Positions 13,377 to 25,800 of a DNA stretch of 64,000 nt are shown here, in pieces. The notes under the pieces are model-generated. The model saw nothing but the letters and a program-made list of their open reading frames with translations, searched no databases and was not told where the DNA came from. How positions within the stretch are numbered: position 1 is the first letter of the stretch; each line of letters begins with the position of its first letter. The DNA is from Symsagittifera roscoffensis. Lineage: Eukaryota > Xenacoelomorpha > Acoela > Convolutidae. The stretch is from positions 992,001 to 1,056,000 of the forward strand of contig NC_087068.1 of the NCBI RefSeq assembly GCF_963678635.1. Reading direction: 5' to 3'. Position numbers and translations under genes: made by a program.

Positions 13377-13576
13377 NNNNNNNNNNNNNNNNNNNNNNNN
13401 NNNNNNNNNNNNNNNNNNNNNNNNNNNNNNNNNNNNNNNNNNNNNNNNNNNNNNNNNNNNNNNNNNNNNNNNNNNNNNNNNNNNNNNNNNNNNNNNNNNN
13501 NNNNNNNNNNNNNNNNNNNNNNNNNNNNNNNNNNNNNNNNNNNNNNNNNNNNNNNNNNNNNNNNNNNNNNNNNNNN
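13377..13576. other. Assembly gap (200 N)
   Basis: Exactly 200 N separate two arrays with different monomers: 108 bp on the left and alternating 109-bp types on the right. The round number suggests a scaffold gap of unknown true size. Whether the two arrays really adjoin, and how long the locus is, cannot be judged here. Confidence 0.98.
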
Positions 13577-16500
13577 TAGTTGGCAGATTGAGACTGTGGG
13601 GTGGTAGTGGCGGTAGAGGAAGGAGAGGGTAGTTGTATATATTAAATATATATGTATACTATTATGGGGTGTGTTTTTTCAGTAGCAGTTGGCAGTAGGA
13701 GACTGTGGCGTGGTAATTGTGGTAGAGGAAGGAGAGGGTAGTTGAGTATATTAAATACATATGTTTACTTACATTGAGTGTCTTTGTTGAGTAGTAGTTG
13801 GCAGAATGAGACTGTGGGGTGGTAGTGGCGGTAGAGGAAGGAGAGGGTAGTTGTATGTATTAAATATATATGTATACTATTATTGGGTTTGTTTGTTGAG
13901 TAGCAGTTGGCAGTAGGAGACTGTGGCGTGGTATTTGTGGTAGAGGAAGGAGAGGGTAATTGAGTATATTAAATACATATGTATACTTACATTGAGTGTC
14001 TTTGTTGAGTAGTAGTTGGCAGAATGAGACTGTGGGGTGGTAGTGGCGGTAGAGGAAGGAGACGGTAGTTGTATGTATTAAATATATATGTATACTATTA
14101 TTGGGTGTGTTTGTTGAGTAGCAGTTGGCAGTAGGAGACTGTGGCGTGGTATTTGTCGTAGAGGCAGGGGAGGGTAGTTGAGTATATTAAATATATATGT
14201 ATACTGACATTGAGTGTCTTTGTTGAGTAGTAGTTGGCAGAATGAGACTGCGGGGTGGTAGTGGCGGTAGAGGAAGGAGAGGGTAGTTGTATATATTAAA
14301 TATGTATGTATACTATTACTGGTGTGTTTGTTGAGTAGCAGTTGGCAGTAGGAGACTGTGGCGTGGTATTTGTGATAGAGGAAGGAGAGGGTAGTTGAGT
14401 ATATTAAATATATATGTAAATTGACATTGAGTGTCTTTGTTGAGTAGTAGTTGGCAGAATGAGACTGGGGGGTGGTAGTGGCGGTAGAGGAAGGAGAGGG
14501 TACTTGTATATATTAAATATATATGTATACTATTATTGGGTGTGTTTGTTGAGTAGCAGTTGGCAGTAGGAGACTGTGGCGTGGTATTTGTGGTAGAGGA
14601 AGGAGAGGGTAGTTGAGTATATTAAATACATATGTGTACTTACATGGAGTGTCTTTGTTGAGTAGTAGTTGGCAGAATGAGACTGTGGTGTGGTAGTGGC
14701 GGTAGAGGAAGGAGAGGGTAGTTGTATGTATTAAATATATATGTATACTATTATTGGGTGTGTTTGTTGAGTAGCAGTTGGCAATAGGAGACTGTGGCGT
14801 GGTATTTGTGGTAAAGGCAGGAGAGGGTAGTTGAGTATATTAAATATATATGAATACTGACATTGAGTGTCTTTGTTGAGTAGTAGTTGGCAGAATGAGA
14901 CTGCGGGGTGGTAGTGGCGGTAGAGGAAGGAGAGGGTAGTTGTATATATTAAATATATATGTATACTATGATTGGGTGTGTTTGTTGAGTAGCAGTTGGC
15001 AGTAGGAGACTGTGGCGTGGTATTTGTGGTAGAGGAAGGAGAGGGTAGTTGAGTATATTAAATATATATGGTATACTGACATTGAGTGTCTTTGTTGAGT
15101 AGTAGTTGGCAGAATGAGACTGCGGGGTGGTAGTGGCGGTAGAAGAAGGATAGGGTAGTTGTATATATTAATTATATATGTATACTATTATTGGGTGTGT
15201 TTGTTGAGTAGCAGTTGGCAGTAGGAGACTGTGGCGTGGTATTTGTGGTAGAGAAAGGAGAGGGTAGTTGAGTATATTAAACATATATATGTATACTGAC
15301 ATTGAGTGTGTTTGTTGAGTAGTAGTTGGCAGAATGAGACTGCGGGCTGGTAGTGGCGCTAGAGGAAGGAGAGGGTAGTTGTATATATTAAATATATATG
15401 TATACTATTATTGGGTGTGTTTGTTGAGTAGCAGTTGGCAGTAGGAGACTGTGGCGTGGTATTTGTGGTAGAGGAAGGAGAGGGTAGTTGAGTATATTAA
15501 ATATATATGTATACTGACATTGAGTGTCTTTGTTGAGCAGTAGTTGGCAGAATGAGACTGCGGGGTGGTAGTGGCGGTATAGGAAGGAGAGTGTAGTTGT
15601 ATATATTAAAATATATATGTATACTATTATTGGGTGTGTTTGTTGAGTAGCAGTTGGCAGTAGGAGACTGTGGCGTGGTATTTGGTAGAGGAAGGAGAGA
15701 GTGGAGGTTGTAGAGGAAGGAGAGGGTAGTTGAGTATATTAAATATTAATGTATACTGACATTGAGTGTCTTTGTTGAGTAGTAGTTGGCAGAATGAGAC
15801 TGCGGGGTGGTAGTGGCGGTAGAGGAAGGAGAGGGTAGTTGTATATATTAAATATATATGTATACTATTATTGGGTGTGTTTGTTGAGTAGCAGTTGGCA
15901 GTAGGAGAATGTGGCGTGGTATTTGTGGTAGAGGAAGGAGAGGGTAGTTGAGTATATTAAATATAAATGTATACTGACATTGAGTGTCTTTGTTGAGTAG
16001 TAGTTGGCAGAATGAGACTGCGGGGTGGTAGTGGCGGTAGAGGAAGGAGAGGGTAGTTGTATATATTAAATATATATGTATACTATTATTGGGTGTGTTT
16101 GTTGAGTAGCAGTTGGCAGTAGGAGACTGTGGCGTGGTATTTGTGGTAGAGGAAGGAGAGAGTAGTTGAGTATATTAAATATTAATGTATATTGACATTG
16201 AGTGTCTTTGTTGAGTAGTAGTTGGCAGAATGAGACTGCGGGCTGGTAGTGGCGCTAGAGGAAGGAGAGGGTAGTTGTATATATTAAATATATATGTATA
16301 CTATTATTGGGTGTGTTTGTTGAGTAGCAGTTGGCAGTAGGAGACTGTGGCGTGGTATTTGTGGTAGAGGAAGGAGAGGGTAGTTGAGTATATTAAATAT
16401 ATATGTATACTGACATTGAGTGTCTTTGTTGAGCAGTAGTTGGCAGAATGAGACTGCGGGGTGGTAGTGGCGGTATAGGAAGGAGACCTGTAGTTGTATA

Positions 16501-19500
16501 TATTAAAATACATATGTATACTATTATTGGGTGTGTTTGTTGAGTAGCAGTTGGCAGTAGGAGACTGTGGCGTGGTATTTGTGGTAGAGGAAGGAGAGGG
16601 TAGTTGAGTATATTAAATATTAATGTATACTGACATTGAGTGTCTTTGTTGAGTAGCAGTTGGCAGAATGAGACTGCGGGGTGGTAGTGGCGGTAGAGGA
16701 AGGAGAGGGTAGTTGTATATATTAAATATATATGTATACTATTATTGGGTGTGTTTGTTGAGTAGCAGTTGGCAGTAGGAGAATGTGGCGTGGTATTTGT
16801 GGTAGAGGAAGGAGAGGGTAGTTGAGTATATTAAATATATATGTATACTGACATTGAGTGTCTTTGTTGAGCAGTAGTTGGCAGAATGAGACTGCGGGGT
16901 GGTAGTGGCGGTATAGGAAGCAGAGTGTAGTTGTATATATTAAAATATATATGTATACTATTATTAGGTGTGTTTGTTGAGTAGCAGTTGGCAGTAGGAG
17001 ACTGTGGCGTGGTATTTGTGGTAGAGGAAGGAGAGGGTAGTTGAGTATATTAAATATTAATGTATACTGACATTGAGTGTCTTTGTTGAGTAGTAGTTGG
17101 CAGAATGAGACTGCGGGGTGGTAGTGGCGGTAGAGGAAGGAGAGGGTAGTTGTATATATTAAATATATATGTATAGTATTATTGGGTGTGTTTGTTGAGT
17201 AGCAGTTGGCAGTAGGAGAATGTGGCGTGGTATTTGTGGTAGAGGAAGGAGAGGGTAGTTGAGTATATTAAATATAAATGTATACTGACATTGAGTGTCT
17301 TTGTTGAGTAGTAGTTGGCAGAATGAGACTGCGGGGTGGTAGTGGCGGTAGAGGAAGGAGAGGGTAGTTGTATATATTAAATATATATGTATACTATTAT
17401 TGGGTGTGTTTGTTGAGTAGCAGTTGGCAGTAGGAGACTGTGGCGTGGTATTTGTGGTAGAGGAAGGAGAGAGTAGTTGAGTATATTAAATATTAATGTA
17501 TATTGACATTGAGTGTCTTTGTTGAGTAGTAGTTGGCAGAATGAGACTGCGGGCTGGTAGTGGCGCTAGAGGAAGGAGAGGGTAGTTGTATATATTAAAT
17601 ATATATGTATACTATTATTGGGTGTGTTTGTTGAGTAGCAGTTGGCAGTAGGAGACTGTGGCGTGGTATTTGTGGTAGAGGAAGGAGAGGGTAGTTGAGT
17701 TTATTAAATATATATGTATACTGACATTGAGTGTCTTTGTTGAGCAGTAGTTGGCAGAATGAGACTGCGGGGTGGTAGTGGCGGTATAGGAAGGAGAGTG
17801 TAGTTGTATATATTAAAATATATATGTATACTATTATTGGGTGTGTTTGTTGAGTAGCAGTTGGCAGTAGGAGACTGTGGCGTGGTATTTGTGGTAGAGG
17901 AAGGAGAGGGTAGTTGAGTATATTAAATATTAATGTATACTGACATTGAGTGTCTTTGTTGAGTAGTAGTTGGCAGAATGAGACTGCGGGGTGGTAGTGG
18001 CGGTAGAGGAAGGAGAGGGTAGTTGTATATATTAAATATATATGTATACTATTATTGGGTGTGTTTGTTGAGTAGCAGTTGGCAGTAGGAGAATGTGGCG
18101 TGGTATTTGTGGTAGAGGAAGGAGAGGGTAGTTGAGTATATTAAATATAAATGTATACTGACATTGAGTGTCTTTGTTGAGTAGTAGTTGGCAGAATGAG
18201 ACTGCGGGGTGGTAGTGGCGGTAGAGGAAGGAGAGGGTAGTTGTATATATTAAATATATATGTATACTATTATTGGGTGTGTTTTTTTGAGTAGCAGTTG
18301 GCAGTAGGAGACTGTGGCGTGGTATTTGTGGTAGAGGAAGGAGAGGGTAGTTGAGTATATTAAATATTAATGTATATTGACATTGAGTGTCTTTGTTGAG
18401 TAGTAGTTGGCAGAATGAGACTGCGTGGTGGTAGTGGCGGTATAGGAAGGAGAGTGTAGTTGTATATATTAAAATATATATGTATACTATTATTGGGTGT
18501 GTTTGTTGAGTAGCAGTTGGCAGTAGGAGACTGTGGCGTGGTATTTGTGGTAGAGGAAGGAGAGGGTAGTTGAGTATATTAAATATTAATGTATACTGAC
18601 ATTGAGTGTCTTTGTTGAGTAGTAGTTGGCAAGAATGAGACTGCGTGGTGGTAGTGGCGGTAGAGAAAGGAGAGGGTAGTTGTATATACTAAATATATAT
18701 GTATACTAATATTGGGTGTGTTTAATGAGTAGCAGTTGGCAGTAGGAGACTGTGGCATGGTATTTGTGGTAGAGGAAGGAGAGGGTAGTTGTATATATTA
18801 AATATATATGTATACTATTATTGGGTGTGTTTGTTGAGTAGCAGTTGGCACTAGGAGACTGTGGCGTGGTATTTGTGGTAGAGGAAGGAGAGGGTAGTTG
18901 AGTATATTAAATATATATGTATACTTACATTGAGTGTCGTCTTTGTTGAGTAGTAGTTGGCAGAATGAGACTGTGGGATGGTAGTGGCGGTAGAGGAAGG
19001 AGAGGGTAGTTGTATATATTAAATATATATGTATACTATTATTGGGTGTGTTTGTTGAGTAGCAGTTGGCAGTAGGAGACTGTGGCATGGTATTTGTGGT
19101 AGAGGAAGGAGAGGGTAGTTGAGTATATTAAATATAAATGTATACTGACATTGAGTGTCTTTGTTGAGTAGTAGTTGGCAGAATGAGACTGCTGGGTGGT
19201 AGTGGCGGTAGAGGAAGGAGAGGGTAGTTGTATATATTAAATATATATTGTATACTTTTATTGGGTGTGTTTGTTGAGTAGCAGTTGGCAGTAGGAGACT
19301 GTGGCGTGGTATTTGTGGTAGAGGAAGGAGAGGGTAGTTGAGTATATTAAATATTAATGTATACTGACATTGAGTGTCTTTGTTGAGTAGTAGTTGGCAG
19401 AATGAGACTGCTGGGTGGTAGTGGCGGTAGAGGAAGGAGAGGGTAGTTGTATATATTAAATATATATGTATACTATTATTGGGTGTGTTTGTTGAGTAGC

Positions 19501-22500
19501 AGTTGGCAGTAGGAGACTGTGGCATGGTATTTGTGGTAGAGGAAGGAGAGGGTAGTTGAGTATATTAAATATAAATGTATACTGACATTGAGTGTCTTTG
19601 TTGAGTAGTAGTTGGCAGAATGAGACTGCGGGGTGGTAGTGGCGGTAGAGGAAGGAGAGGGTAGTTGTATATTTTAAATATATATGTATACTTTTATTGG
19701 GTGTGTTTGTTGAGTAGCAGTTGGCAGTAGGAGACTGTGGCGTGGTATTTGTGGTAGAGGAAGGAGAGGGTAGTTGAGTATATTAAATATTAATGTATAC
19801 TGACATTGAGTGTCTTTGTTGAGTAGTAGTTGGCAGAATGAGACTGCGGGGTGGTAGTGGCGGTAGAGGAAGGAGAGGGTAGTTGTATATATTAAATATA
19901 TATGTATACTATTATTGGGTGTGTTTGTTGAGGTAGCAGTTGGCAGTAGGAGACTGTGGCGTGGTATTTGTGGTAGAGGAAGGAGAGGGTAGTTGAGTAT
20001 ATTAAATATTAATGTATACTGACATTGAGTGTCTTTGTTGAGTAGTAGTTGGCAGAATGAGACTGCGGGGTGGTAGTGGCGGTAGAGGAAGGAGAGGGTA
20101 GTTGTATATATTAAATATATATGTATACTATTATTGGGTGTGTTTGTTGAGTAGCAGTTGGCAGTAGGAGACTGTGGCGTGGTATTTGTGGTAGAGGAAG
20201 GAGAGGGTAGTTGAGTATATTAAATATTAATGTATACTGACATTGAGTGTCTTTGTTGAGTAGTAGTTGGCAGAATGAGACTGCGGGGGTGGTAGTGGCG
20301 GTAGAGGAAGGAGAGGGTAGTTGTATATATTAAATATATATGTATACTATTATTGGGGTGTGTTTGTTGAGTAGCAGTTGGCAGTAGGAGACTGTGGCGT
20401 GGTATTTGTGGTAGAGGAAGGAGAGGGTAGTTGAGTATATTAAATATTAATGTATACTGACATTGAGTGTCTTTGTTGAGTAGTAGTTGGCAGAATGAGA
20501 CTGCGGGGTGGTAGTGGCGGTAGAGGAAGGAGAGGGTAGTTGTATATATTAAATATATATGTATACTATTATTGGGTGTGTTTGTTGAGTAGCAGTTGGC
20601 AGTAGGAGACTGTGGCGTGGTATTTGTGGTAGAGGAAGGAGAGGGTAGTTGAGTATATTAAATATTAATGTATACTGACATTGAGTGTCTTTGTTGAGTA
20701 GTAGTTGGCAGAATGAGACTGCGGGGTGGTAGTGGCGGTAGAGGAAGGAGAGGGTAGTTGTATATATTAAATATATATGTATACTATTATTGGGTGTGTT
20801 TGTTGAGTAGCAGTTGGCAGTAGGAGACTGTGGCGTGGTATTTGTGGTAGAGGAAGGAGAGGGTAGTTGAGTATATTAAATATATATGTATACTGACATT
20901 GAGTGTCTTTGTTGAGTAGTAGTTGGCAGAATGAGACTGCGGGGTGGTAGTGGCGGTAGAGGAAGGAGAGGGTAGTTGTATATATTAAATATATATGTAT
21001 ACTATTATTGGGTGTGTTTGTTGAGTAGCAGTTGGCAGTAGGAGACTGTGGCGTGGTATTTGTGGTAGAGGAAGGAGAGGGTAGTTGAGTATATTAAATA
21101 TATATGTATACTGACATTGAGTGTCTTTGTTGAGTAGTAGTTGGCAGAATGAGACTGTGGGGTGGTAGTGGCGGTAGAGGAAGGAGAGGGTAGTTGTATA
21201 TATTAAATATATATGTATACTATTATTGGGTGTGTTTGTTGAGTAGCAGTTGGCAGTAGGAGACTGTGGCGTGGTATTTGTGGTAGAGGAAGGAGAGGGT
21301 AGTTGAGTATATTAAATATATATGTATACTGACATTGAGTGTCTTTGTTGAGTAGTAGTTGGCAGAATGAGACTGCGGGGTGGTAGTGGCGGTAGAGGAA
21401 GGAGAGGGTAGTTGTATATATTAAATATATATGTATACTATTATTGGGTGTGTTTGTTGAGTAGCAGTTGGCAGTAGGAGACTGTGGCGTGGTATTTGTG
21501 GTAGAGGAAGGAGAGGGTAGTTGAGTATATTAAATATATATGTATACTGACATTGAGTGTCTTTGTTGAGTAGTAGTTGGCAGAATGAGACTGTGGGGTG
21601 GTAGTGGCGGTAGAGGAAGGAGAGGGTAGTTGTATATATTAAATATATATGTATACTATTATTGGGTGTGTTTGTTGAGTAGCAGTTGGCAGTAGGAGAC
21701 TGTGGCGTGGTATTTGTGGTAGAGGAAGGAGAGGGTAGTTGAGTATATTAAATATATATGTATACTGACATTGAGTGTCTTTGTTGAGTAGTAGTTGGCA
21801 GAATGAGACTGCGGGGTGGTAGTGGCGGTAGAGGAAGGAGAGGGTAGTTGTATATATTAAATATATATGTATACTATTATTGGGTGTGTTTGTTGAGTAG
21901 CAGTTGGCAGTAGGAGACTGTGGCGTGGTATTTGTGGTAGAGGAAGGAGAGGGTAGTTGAGTATATTAAATATATATGTATACTGACATTGAGTGTCTTT
22001 GTTGAGTAGTAGTTGGCAGAATGAGACTGCGGGGTGGTAGTGGCGGTAGAGGAAGGAGAGGGTAGTTGTATATATTAAATATATATGTATACTATTATTG
22101 GGTGTGTTTGTTGAGTAGCAGTTGGCAGTAGGAGACTGTGGCGTGGTATTTGTGGTAGAGGAAGGAGAGGGTAGTTGAGTATATTAAATATATATGTATA
22201 CTGACATTGAGTGTCTTTGTTGAGTAGTAGTTGGCAGAATGAGACTGCGGGGTGGTAGTGGCGGTAGAGGAAGGAGAGGGTAGTTGTATATATTAAATAT
22301 ATATGTATACTATTATTGGGTGTGTTTGTTGAGTAGCAGTTGGCAGAATGAGACTGCGGGGTGGTAGTGGCGGTAGAGGAAGGAGAGGGTAGTTGTATAT
22401 ATTAAATATATATGTATACTATTATTGGGTGTGTTTGTTGAGTAGCAGTTGGCAGTAGGAGACTGTGGCGTGGTATTTGTGGTAGAGGAAGGAGAGGGTA

Positions 22501-22828
22501 GTTGAGTATATTAAATATATATGTATACTGACATTGAGTGTCTTTGTTGAGTAGTAGTTGGCAGAATGAGACTGCGGGGTGGTAGTGGCGGTAGAGGAAG
22601 GAGAGGGTAGTTGTATATATTAAATATATATGTATACTATTATTGGGTGTGTTTGTTGAGTAGCAGTTGGCAGTAGGAGACTGTGGCGTGGTATTTGTGG
22701 TAGAGGAAGGAGAGGGTAGTTGAGTATATTAAATATATATGTATACTGACATTGAGTGTCTTTGTTGAGTAGTAGTTGGCAGAATGAGACTCTGGGGTGG
22801 TAGTGGTGGTAGAGGAGAGAAAGGGTAC
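13577..22828. repeat. Minisatellite array 2, 109-bp monomers in a 218-bp dimer
   Basis: Two 109-bp monomers alternate along this array, about 85 monomers in all. Type A has TGTCTTTGTTGAGTAGTAG and GCGGTAGAGG. Type B has TGTGTTTGTTGAGTAGCAG and a GTGGCGTGGTATTTGTGG segment. Periodicity is disturbed at about 15681-15710 (small insertion), 18700-18800 and 22340 (a B half missing, so two A-like units adjoin). The units become most uniform from about 19.8 to 22.5 kb, next to the gene. The last copy (22741-22828) has TGGTGGTAGAGGAG, like array 1, and fuses into channel exon 10. Type A keeps an AG...GT pair on the minus strand. Type B has lost the GT. Confidence 0.95.
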
Positions 22829-22877
22829 AGTTGCACGCACCCACCAACTGGTGCTCAAGGCAGAACGAACGACACAG
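22751..22877 (-). CDS. DEG/ENaC exon 10 (C-x-C cysteine motif; 3' end uncertain)
   Basis: The acceptor is TATTTGCAG just before 22877, in phase 0 with exon 9. Across the junction the protein has Y, four residues, then [17 protein letters not shown]. This gives Y-x4-C-x3-C-x8-C-x-C, the spacing found in ASIC/ENaC proteins before the second membrane span. Two ends are possible. One is a donor at 22829 (CAACT|GTACCC), which leaves a 49-nt exon that stops exactly where repeat homology begins. The other is a donor at 22751 (CAAT|GTCAGT), which would include a further stretch with [13 protein letters not shown]. If no donor is used, the frame runs into the array and stops at 22620, before any TM2. 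The minisatellite unit is homologous to the 22751-22828 part. Confidence 0.75.
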
Positions 22878-25800
22878 CTGCAAATAGCATTCTCTTTTAC
22901 GCAAGTAAACGAGCTCCCTAAGACACTTAGTGTCGATCCTCAAATGCACTTTGCTGTGTTTTTTCTGCCGGTTTATCAAGCAGAGAAAAATTTTGAAACC
23001 CTTGCCGAGAAATGAATAAGTGCTTCGCTTACCTTTCTGTCGTAGCTGATTGTCTTGAACACGCCCACTTCTGATGGCCACTCTTTGATACACTCCATGT
23101 TCTCCTCCACGCCCCTCTTTAGAACCTTCTAGAACAACAAGCAGTGAAACATATGTGTATATATTTTGAAATAGTTCAAGAAAGTAGTAACTTTTAAACC
23201 AATTTTTAGATTTCCCACAAACTCATGTAACCTATTAGTGTTGTGGCTTCATGCATGGCTGTTTTCTACCGTTAAAAAGCCTAAAGCCTATGGCCCTTTA
23301 TAATGGTGGTCTATGAGTGACCTTGCTGAATTGTATCATGGACTCTGTGCCGAGTGAGGCGGACACCCCCTCGTCCTCTATGACCCCGTGAGACACTGAG
23401 TGGTCATGCACTGCTATCTTGATCCCACTCGATGACGTCAGCAACTCCGCGTTCTCCTCATTCGCTATGCGCACAGTCAGTGCCAAACCTGCAGTTGTGC
23501 ACAAAACAGATTAACAGAAAAACACGGCATCAAAAGATGAAGTTTCAAAGAAACCACATGTGAACAAAAAGTGGCTTATTAACCGTTAAAAAGTACCACA
23601 TTTTCCATAATACATGCAGATGTCAAGAACGTTTACTTAAATTTGACATCTATTTTTTCAAAGAAAACCAGAGTAAAAAGCAATTACTGGTGCTTTGTCG
23701 AAAGTTGGGTTATACATCAGGTTTGATCGTCAATGAATGCAGCGCATGGGAGGTACCTAGATCGATATCCACGACTTACGAAAAAATATTGTAAGCCGCG
23801 CCGCATACCGTTTTTAGAAGGAATTTCGTAGTTGCGCCGCGGATTTAAGTCACGCCTCAAAGTTTTTTATAAGTCACGCTGTCAGTCTTTTATTAAATCG
23901 CGCAAAAATCGTTTCATAACTCGCACCGTCTCTCCTTACTTGAGTCGCGCCGCCAGTCAAAAAGCTAATTTTTCTGTGCCACAAGATACGATTCGAGTGA
24001 TAAACTTGCATATATGTTAAGGTAAGAACGATGATTTACTGGCTTAAGTTCTTTTCTGCGCCGTCAGTCTTTTTTTGAGTCGCGCAGCTAATGTTGTTTC
24101 TTAAGTATCGCCGACAGTCTTCTCTTAAAACGATGGGGTGGCGTTTTAAAAAACTACTTAAGAAAAGACTGACGACGGTTCGACTGAAGAAAAAATGATA
24201 GCGACTCAAGAAAAGACTGAGTTTTTTGTTCAGTGGCGCTAGTCGCGGCGGTTTGTTCTCTTTCGTGCAGATCCTGAATTGGTATTTTCAGTTGCGAGAT
24301 TTGCGCCATTTTCTTGTGTCGCAACGGTTTTGATTTCAGTTGCGCTGGTCTTGAATTGGCAATGACGTTTTTTTGGTCGCGGCGACACTTTTTTCGGTTC
24401 GCGCCGGTTCCAAACAATTTACCTGATCAACGAAACTCTTGCTAATTGTTTACTCATTTATCATCAAAATGTTTGCAATACCCTCGCTATCTGAATGATG
24501 TAATTTTGATATTTTTGCAGTTTGACAAAAACAGTGGTGTGAACAAATGAGCCAAAAGTGTACCTTTATTGTAGGAGGGGAATGTGCCTGGTGGGAGGAA
24601 CCTGTCTCTGGGGGCTGTGAAGGTGAAGCAGTTGCCATATGAGTCTGTCTGCTGCCTCACAAAGTTGCTGAAACGTAGATGCGAATCTATCTACGCTGAC
24701 GAAGAGTTAACGCAGCTAGGTAACTCTTCTGAACTAATGCAATTTCGGGAACCTTCTTTTTGCCCTTTTTCTTGTTCCCTTTTTACCAGCTAGCAACCAA
24801 AGTTAATAGTTGGAGTAAGACACTGATTTTTTCTTCTCGAGAAACCAAAAATCTCTGCCGATCAATTACAGAAAGATTTCAAAGCTTAGTTCAAAAATTT
24901 TAAGGCTTGATTTTAAAAATATAATAATTGAAACTGTTGAAAATATGAATTGAAAAAGTATAGAAAAAAAGGTAGTCTAGTCATTTTTTGCTTGACAAGC
25001 TACACAACCAGTGCTTACGTGTGATCACAAGGTAGTAACTTGTAGTGACACTCCACCAGGAAAGTGTCCAATTGTAGGCCATGTGAGGCTATGGAGTCCA
25101 AATCGGCTGTGCGATACAGTTCGATCACGTCGCTGTAGTCTTCCGCAGAAGCAGTCAGGTAGGACTCCGTCCACACAGACGAAGACATGCTGAGCCGAAC
25201 TGAAATGCTAGACGTAGTAGAAGGTTGCTACACAACTAGAACAAAACTTCCGATAGCGCTAATAATTTTAAAAGTATATAAGAAAAAAAGAAATTTGTTT
25301 CAAAAACACTTTTTCTTTGCCTTTTGGAGACTTCTCTCGCGAAGCAGACTTGGACTCTAACTGAGCTCCAAAAACATTTTAAAAGCAAACTATGGATTAA
25401 GAAGTTCTTCTAAAAAACTGTATTCAGACCAGTTTTTATTGACGACAAGTGAGCTTTTTTGAAATACATCTTTGGAAATTAAGTCGTTAATGTGGTATCA
25501 TCTCGATGTTCGTATTGATTTAATCGGGCTACCGGTATTGATGATATCAATATTGCTATCAATCGATGCTATCAATCTTGCTATCAACCGATGCTATCAA
25601 TATTGCTATCAATCGATGCTATCAATATTGCTATCAATCGATGCTATCAATATTGCTACCAATAGATGCTATCAATATTGCTATAAATCGATGCTATCAA
25701 TATTACTATAAACCAATGCTATCAATATTGCTATCAATCGATGCTATGAAAATTGCTATCAATCGATGCTATCAATCTTGCTATCAACCGATGCTATCAA

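Noticed and set aside
13346-13579. Open frame across the N gap
   Set aside because: It consists almost wholly of undetermined bases.
22620-23093. A single 157-codon exon covering exons 9 and 10
   Set aside because: The frame is open, but splicing from GTAAGC at 23032 to TTTGCAG before 22877 restores the exact family cysteine spacing, so the middle part is intron 9.
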